Source: Aspidiotus rigidus (Eukaryota; Arthropoda; Insecta; Hemiptera; Diaspididae). From it: a DNA stretch of 64,000 nt. The position numbers were made by a program, and so were the translations under genes. Positions 58,663 through 64,000 of the stretch are shown one piece after another. Positions within the stretch are counted from its first letter, which is position 1; every line of letters starts with the position of its first letter. The notes beneath the pieces were generated by a model, which was given only the letters and a program-made list of their open reading frames with translations, had not been told where the DNA came from and did not search any database. The stretch lies in contig JAVHKY010000001.1 in assembly GCA_035079385.1 (NCBI GenBank), positions 4,341,501-4,405,500 of the forward strand, written 5' to 3'.

Positions 58663-61640
58663 AGGTTCACCTATTCTGAGTTGTTGCTCGTTTCCGAACA
58701 TAATAATATTGAATGTAATCTGTTCAAACCAGTTTCAAGTCTCGTATTGTTGACAGTAAATCGCGTTAGTTGCAGGCGAATCTATTCTTGACGAAATCAT
58801 CATTATTTTTGTTGAACGTTGCGAATAGTATCAGAAGATAGGAAGGCAAACACATACATCGGTTTACTACCTGAGCTGTAATTATTGTAACTATGATGCT
58901 TGTCGCTCAATAGAACCATTCCAAAAGAAAAAAAATTGTATATCATCTGTTTAACCAGTGTTGTTGAAATTTCTAGTACGACTTCTCAAAGAGAGCTCAT
59001 AAGTTACACAACGAGACTTTTTCATTCATGTGTTTCAACCTAATACGCGACGTTTTTCATGCACCACAATATAACGCAACTGGCGAAATAATATATTTTT
59101 AAAAAATTGCTCTAACGTTTAAATTGACCTTTTTACTTGACCCTTAACGTATTAAAGGAAAACACCACTCGGATATTAATTCCTTTACGAATATTATTGT
59201 ATAGATAAAAAAATATAAGTACACGATTAAGAATCGTGTTATCAATAGCGAAGTTTCGAGCTTAATGTTTTTTTACGAGTAAATCGTTTGTTAAAATCCG
59301 CGAAATCCGAAATTTACCGCTCGGAAACTCGATAATAACTTAGTTACCGTCCAGTTCCCTTTTCCACTCTCACCTTCTCTCGGAATACTACTCCCTGAAA
59401 AAGATAAGAAAGTATTATTATTCTTTCATGCGCGTAGTAGTTCAGGGAAGGAGGGGAGGAATATTACGCTTTATTTAAATGCGGTAAAGAAACAACGCGA
59501 CTATTTTCAATGTTCATTGTATACATATGTAAGTCGAAAATTTATCGTATTTTTTTTTTCTTTTTTTTTTTTTTTGTGGACCATCTCTCCCCTTGCAAAA
59601 GTGTGAAGCTCTTATTTTTCGATATATAGACGATTATGTTCTTTCAAATGTTTCGCACTTATTGCGCGTTGCTACATCCTCCTCATTTAGAACTTTTGAA
59701 TCGGTGCGCGCAACTTTACCGCGACGTTATTTGATAAAACACTCTCGACGACTAACAGCTTTTTATTCACACGATATGGTCGTCTCGCACACGAGGTTTT
59801 CTCGCGTAAATTTAGAGTGATAACGGGTTACGTTCGCGCGAATAGAAAACCGAAAGTTTCTGTAAACACTTATCTTTTAATCGGTGCCAATTATTTCGAT
59901 GTTTTCGACTAAATTTATAATTTCATTAGTTTTTCTAGTTTCACCGGATACCTTGTGAAACTTCGTATAATAGTTTCGCCGATCGTAATAATTTCGTTTC
60001 GAATGAATCCTAATCCTAGCGATTCGAATAAGTCTGTAAGTGCAACCTTTCGTATTTTCAATTTAGTTTTTGGTGTTGAGGCAAACTTTGCCGAGTAAAA
60101 AATGACAGCATTTTTATGATTCTTTCGGAGGGGTCGTAAGCGTTAAAATAAAATACACACAATAAAACAGAAAATTAAAAATATGACAAGGTAATTAAAT
60201 GGAACTTCTTCGTCTTATCGGCGATCTACTGTACCCCTGAAATAAACGCACATTGGACATTAAATCATTAATTTCAACGTACGTATTATATTTTGACGTT
60301 TCTACACGTTTAAAGGCTGAAAATGTCAATATTGACATTCATTTAGGTAATACTTTAAGAATTCGCGTCAAAGGAGAAAGCTTTCAGTACAGACACGTCA
60401 ATATCGCTAACGGATGTCTATTCTGCAGATCAGTATAGGGTGCCAACTTAAATTATAAGATGCACATTAATTAAAGTGTAAATCTCTTAGACATTATTCT
60501 TAAAAGTTGGGTAACATTTCTGTATAATTATGATCGCGTGATTGGATCTAAATTTAGCACCATGATATTCTCTCATGTACGGAAAATCAATATTTTAGAA
60601 TAACGACGAATTCTTCAAATATAATTTAAATACCGCATTCAGAAGGAATTCCTCTGGTCTTCAGGAACGATGAAATGTGCAATTTGGAAGAAGTATTTTT
60701 GGGAACGTGAAAGTCTTTCGGGATCGCACAGAAAATCTACCTACAGCATTTTACCGACTTTTATAGAAAAGTGAGATATTATTACACTCTTAGCAAGGGA
60801 GAAGGAGCAGTAAACTTTTTCGACATTTTGGACGTCCTAGATTTCAACTAGTATGAAAGAAAATACAAGTTTCTTTATGCATGCGTAGCCCTGTCGGCGT
60901 ACTTATAAGATTTTGTTTCCACTCTTCTCTTTTTTTTTAAAAACGTGGACAGGTGGACTTGTTTTAGTACAGTACGTGATTATGTGCATGTGCACTTTTC
61001 AAGTTCGGCTGAGTAGTTCGTGAGGTATACGCAATTTAAGAGAAGGATTATCGAAATTGCTCACTCACAGGGTGTTACTGGTATGTTTTTTGCTCGAGTG
61101 AGCAGGCAAGCATGCAAATAGTATGTTTTTGACAATTTTTTAGAAATATAGCATGCATTTTTAAAGAAAATCCAGGTATCGCGTATTTCATTATTTTGCT
61201 CTTGCTCTTCTTCTCCTTAGTTTTTCAAGTTCGGTAGAATTTTTGAGAATGCAAGTATATGGAAAAAGTGTGGAAAATGACATGCAAATTTTATTTTATT
61301 TTTTTGTATAATATTTTACTGTAATTCACAAAAATAATATACTTTGGAGCCATTTTTATTTTCAAATTTCAGTAGACATCCTGACTCATATTCAAACCAT
61401 TGGTAGCTACTTAGGTCATAAGAAGCAAATTTTCGTATCCTTTCGTTGTACTTGTTGTGATGAAAAACCTTTTCTTCTTTGTTAGTTTTTTTTTTTTAAT
61501 CATTAGTCGTACATACTCAATAGTGCACTTCGACAATTCGTAAACAGTATCTACGATTCAGTGCGACTTGAGCCTTTATTGTGTGTGCTACGAGATTATC
61601 TAGGTGACTTCATATTAGTGATGTATGAGTAGAGTACTTA
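58663..61640. other. non-coding stretch, nothing recognised
   Basis: AT-rich intergenic DNA. A T-rich run lies at about 59550-59575. No gene, RNA or element was supported on either strand. Confidence 0.45.
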
Positions 61641-62290
61641 TGTATGTTCCAGCGCAGTGAAAAATTTCTCACTTTTTCATTCAATTTTCACAACTTTCAA
61701 CAATCCTACAAATTCCTCAAGTTTTCACATGGAGATTCTTCCCATTTTTATAAGAAAAATACAAAACTTCTCTCCTAATTTTTGTGAGCTCAAGTTGTAT
61801 AATTTTCATTTTTTTGTATCAAATTTTTATAAATTATCTATATGTTCACTATTTTTCTACCTTCTATATAGATGATGATTTCCATTCTATCATACTTCAC
61901 TTTTTTTCATTAGTGCAACCGTTATTTTAACATTTCTGATTTATCTTGAAAAACTGAAGTACTCATGTTATGTTCTGGCGCACTCAGGTTTTTCTCAAAT
62001 TTTACTTCATTTTTCATCATTGTAAAATTTCCATATTTTTAAGAAAATATACATAATTTTTTACTTAATGTTTCATTTAAACAGTTTCAAAAATTCTAAA
62101 TTTTTGTATCCAACTTGTATCCATTTAGCTGCATTTTCTTATATTTTTTCCAAGATTTTTCTATAGAATTCACTTTATTATACCATCAAAGATGTTAAAC
62201 ACCTATTGGTGATATCAGATATATAATGTATGTTCTGCGCCACCTAATAATTTCTCAAATTTTCCTTCATTTTTCAAAAATATAGTTAAA
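61641..62290 (+). repeat. three diverged direct repeats (~260-325 bp spacing)
   Basis: ATGTTCC/ATGTTCTG, then GCGCA or GCGCC, then TTTCTCA(A/C) and TTTC(A/C)TTCATTTT occur in order near 61642, 61966 and 62228. The third copy abuts the transposase relic. They may be decayed subterminal repeats of that element or of another one. No coding function is visible. Confidence 0.35.
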
Positions 62291-63438
62291 GAATTTACTT
62301 CATCCCATGCATCAGAAGTCCACCTGATAACGTCGAGCATGTCAATTTCTTTCAAACGAGTCACAAGATCAAGATCATCATCAGCAAGTACTTTCCTTAG
62401 AAGTTTAGTTCTAAATCTTCTTTTGAAAGTTACCAATGTGCCCTGATTTATTGGTTGAGCAAGTGATGTTACATTAGGGGGTAGGTAGAAGACCTTGATA
62501 TCACCATCCCGGAGTTTTGAGGCATCAGGGTGTGAATCTTGGCAAATCTTGTGATTCCAAAAACATACTCACTGCTGGCACAAAATCATCATAGAACCAT
62601 TCATGGAAAATTGCAGAGTTCATCCAACCTTTTTTTTTTGGTTTTTGTAATAAACAGGCAAATCAGATATGTTTCTCAACTTTTTGAAAGCTCTAGGCCT
62701 CGTCGACTTTCCAATAACTACTGGAGCTAATTTATGGCTTGCAGTGGCATTGCTACACCCCAATACAGTGACTCTATCTTTGCTTTTCTTGTATCCAGGA
62801 GCTGATTTTTCTTCTTGTAACACCAGACTTTTTTCAGGAAGCATCCGATAATACAATCCAATTTCGGCACAGTTATAAATTTGATCACCACTCAGTCCCT
62901 CTTTATCTAGCAATTGATGAAATTGATACTTAAACTTCATCAACTCGTCACGTTTACTTTCTGCACTCAATCTTTCACCAGCAATGCTCAGCTGTCAAAT
63001 TCCATATCGACTTTTCCATCTGCTCAGCCACCCACCACTGGCTGTAAATTCTTCTTCATTGTCAGCATCGGTAGGTTCATCAACATCTCTGGCTGGTTTT
63101 TTCTTCTCCAAGTCACCATAAAATTTTAGAGCTTTCTCTCTTAAAATTGGTATTCCTTTCTCTCGTCTCAGGACAAACCACCAATACAAGGCTTCACTGA
63201 CTTCTTCATGTTCACTTTTTTTCATTTTTGATGAGGACTGACCTTCGCGACTCAAACACCATTTCTCTATTTCATATCTATTCTTTTTCCAGGCTGCCAC
63301 TGTGCTTGGCCCAACATTTAGTTCATTGGCTATAACCTTTGCTGACTCACCTGAATTTAATCTTCTTACAGCTGCATATTTTTCTTGTAGAGAAATTACA
63401 ACTCTCTTACGAGTTTTCTTCTCCTTACAACCACTCAT
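62200..63438 (-). pseudogene. pogo/Tigger-like (jerky/CENP-B type) transposase, inactive
   Basis: Minus strand, from ATG at 63438 (MSGCKEKKTRKRVVI). The N-terminal CENP-B/psq-type helix-turn-helix reads LQEKYAAVRRLNSGESAKV then NVGPSTVAAWKKNR. A second DNA-binding half follows (ALYWWFVLRREKGIPI, GWLSRWKSRYGI), ending with a stop near 62995. A DDE part continues in another frame (62970-62620): YNCAEIGLYYRMLPEKSL, then DRVTVLGCSNATASHKL and APVVIGKSTRPRAF. The usual YNxDETGL motif reads YNCAEIG, so the first catalytic Asp is Ala. A T11 homopolymer near 62630 breaks the frame again. A last piece (62436-62215) shows only the family's C-terminal style. It cannot act as a transposase. Confidence 0.8.
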
Positions 63439-63529
63439 TTTATGCACAACGTTGATTTCCGAAAAAAAAAAAAAACAAAAAGCAGTCTTTACACAATGCA
63501 TGCAGATATTCGACTGTCCGCGGGGAATT

Positions 63530-64000
63530 GGGTAAAGGTGGTGATCCGTTGGAGAGCTACCTTAGTAACTTTCCTCCGGACAAGACCGTGGGTATCAATA
63601 TTAACCACATTAACGGTAGCTAATTGCTAAAGGATAGAGACTTCCTTCGCAAAAGTAGACTGGGAAAGGGGGAGAGAAACGAGGCGGTGAACAAATGAGT
63701 TAAAAGCAGCAATCTTGTCAGAAGAGGGGCAAAAAGACGATCCGTGGATGAGGATGTCAGTAGTGGTAGGCTTCCTATAGACTTGAAAGTCCAACCTATC
63801 AGGGAGGAGGGAGATCGTGAGGTCGAGAAAATTGATCTCAGAACCTCTGATCTCCACAGTGAATTCAATGGAAGGATAAAAAGTATTCATGAAATTCAGA
63901 AACTCTTGAAGGGAGTGAACGGGTCCAGTCCAAACACATAATATATCATCGACATATCTACGCCAAAGAAACACGTGATTGAGGTGAGGATGATCAGAGT
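63530..64000 (-). pseudogene. Penelope-like element reverse transcriptase, 3' part (runs off window)
   Basis: The minus-strand frame is open from the window edge (64000) to TAG 63627-63629. It contains FLWRRYVDDILCVWTG (catalytic YVDD), EINFLDLTISL and VYRKPTTTDILIH, then FCPSSDKIAAFNSFVHRLV. This motif order is characteristic of Penelope-like and related YVDD/FLDL reverse transcriptases. After the stop, the same strand keeps a related tail (QLATVNVVNIDTHGLVRRK), where the family has its thumb region. The stop is therefore a nonsense mutation rather than the natural end. No GIY-YIG endonuclease follows before the neighbouring transposase relic. Confidence 0.8.

Overview
This is a gene-poor, AT-rich, transposon-dense stretch of an arthropod nuclear genome, almost certainly an insect. 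The main evidence is one spliced gene with a Rebers-Riddiford (chitin-binding) cuticular domain, together with Jockey-type, R1/I-type and Penelope-type retroelements, a pogo/Tigger-like transposase and many inverted-repeat elements. I cannot name the order or species from the sequence. No tRNA, rRNA, CRISPR or bacterial operon was seen.

Layout. 1-13 kb: mostly non-coding, with a 2.2-kb foldback element (5163-7363), a MITE fragment (8.26 kb) and a GTCGA-rich ~140-bp repeat array (9.85-11.16 kb). 13-24 kb: an AT-rich coding relic broken by a MITE, low-complexity DNA, a decayed RNase H-bearing non-LTR element with a nested MITE, a Helentron-like non-autonomous element, duplicated non-coding sequence and an R1-like remnant. 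26.6-30 kb: a 3.4-kb palindromic element whose arms are built from ~154-bp tandem repeats, with two further elements nested at its centre. 30-39 kb: mostly unrecognised non-coding DNA, plus a hairpin, low-complexity arrays and a complete 569-bp LTR mini-element (TRIM) with a 4-bp target duplication.

39.7-46.4 kb: the only host gene recognised. I traced ten coding exons on the + strand (39747-46373); the short first exon carrying the start codon was not found. The product is about 1,079 residues plus exon 1: signal-peptide core, chitin-binding RR domain, Tyr/Pro linker, collagen-like Gly-Pro-Xaa tract, Pro/Tyr repeats, Ser/Thr/Pro mucin-like region and a Cys-containing C-terminus. Every internal intron I traced is phase 1. 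Its introns host two families of rolling-circle-like elements and a large (AATTATTT)n microsatellite.

48.8-64 kb: a TIR-bounded segment (48843-52325) holding an intact 99-codon AT-rich ORF and a 5'-truncated non-LTR element; a full-length Jockey element (54175-58650) with a perfect 12-bp target duplication but a broken coding region; a 3x direct repeat; a decayed pogo/Tigger transposase on the minus strand that lacks its first catalytic Asp; and the 3' end of a Penelope-like reverse transcriptase at the window edge. The elements do not form a pathway. What connects them is repeated nesting of mobile DNA around one structural-cuticle gene.
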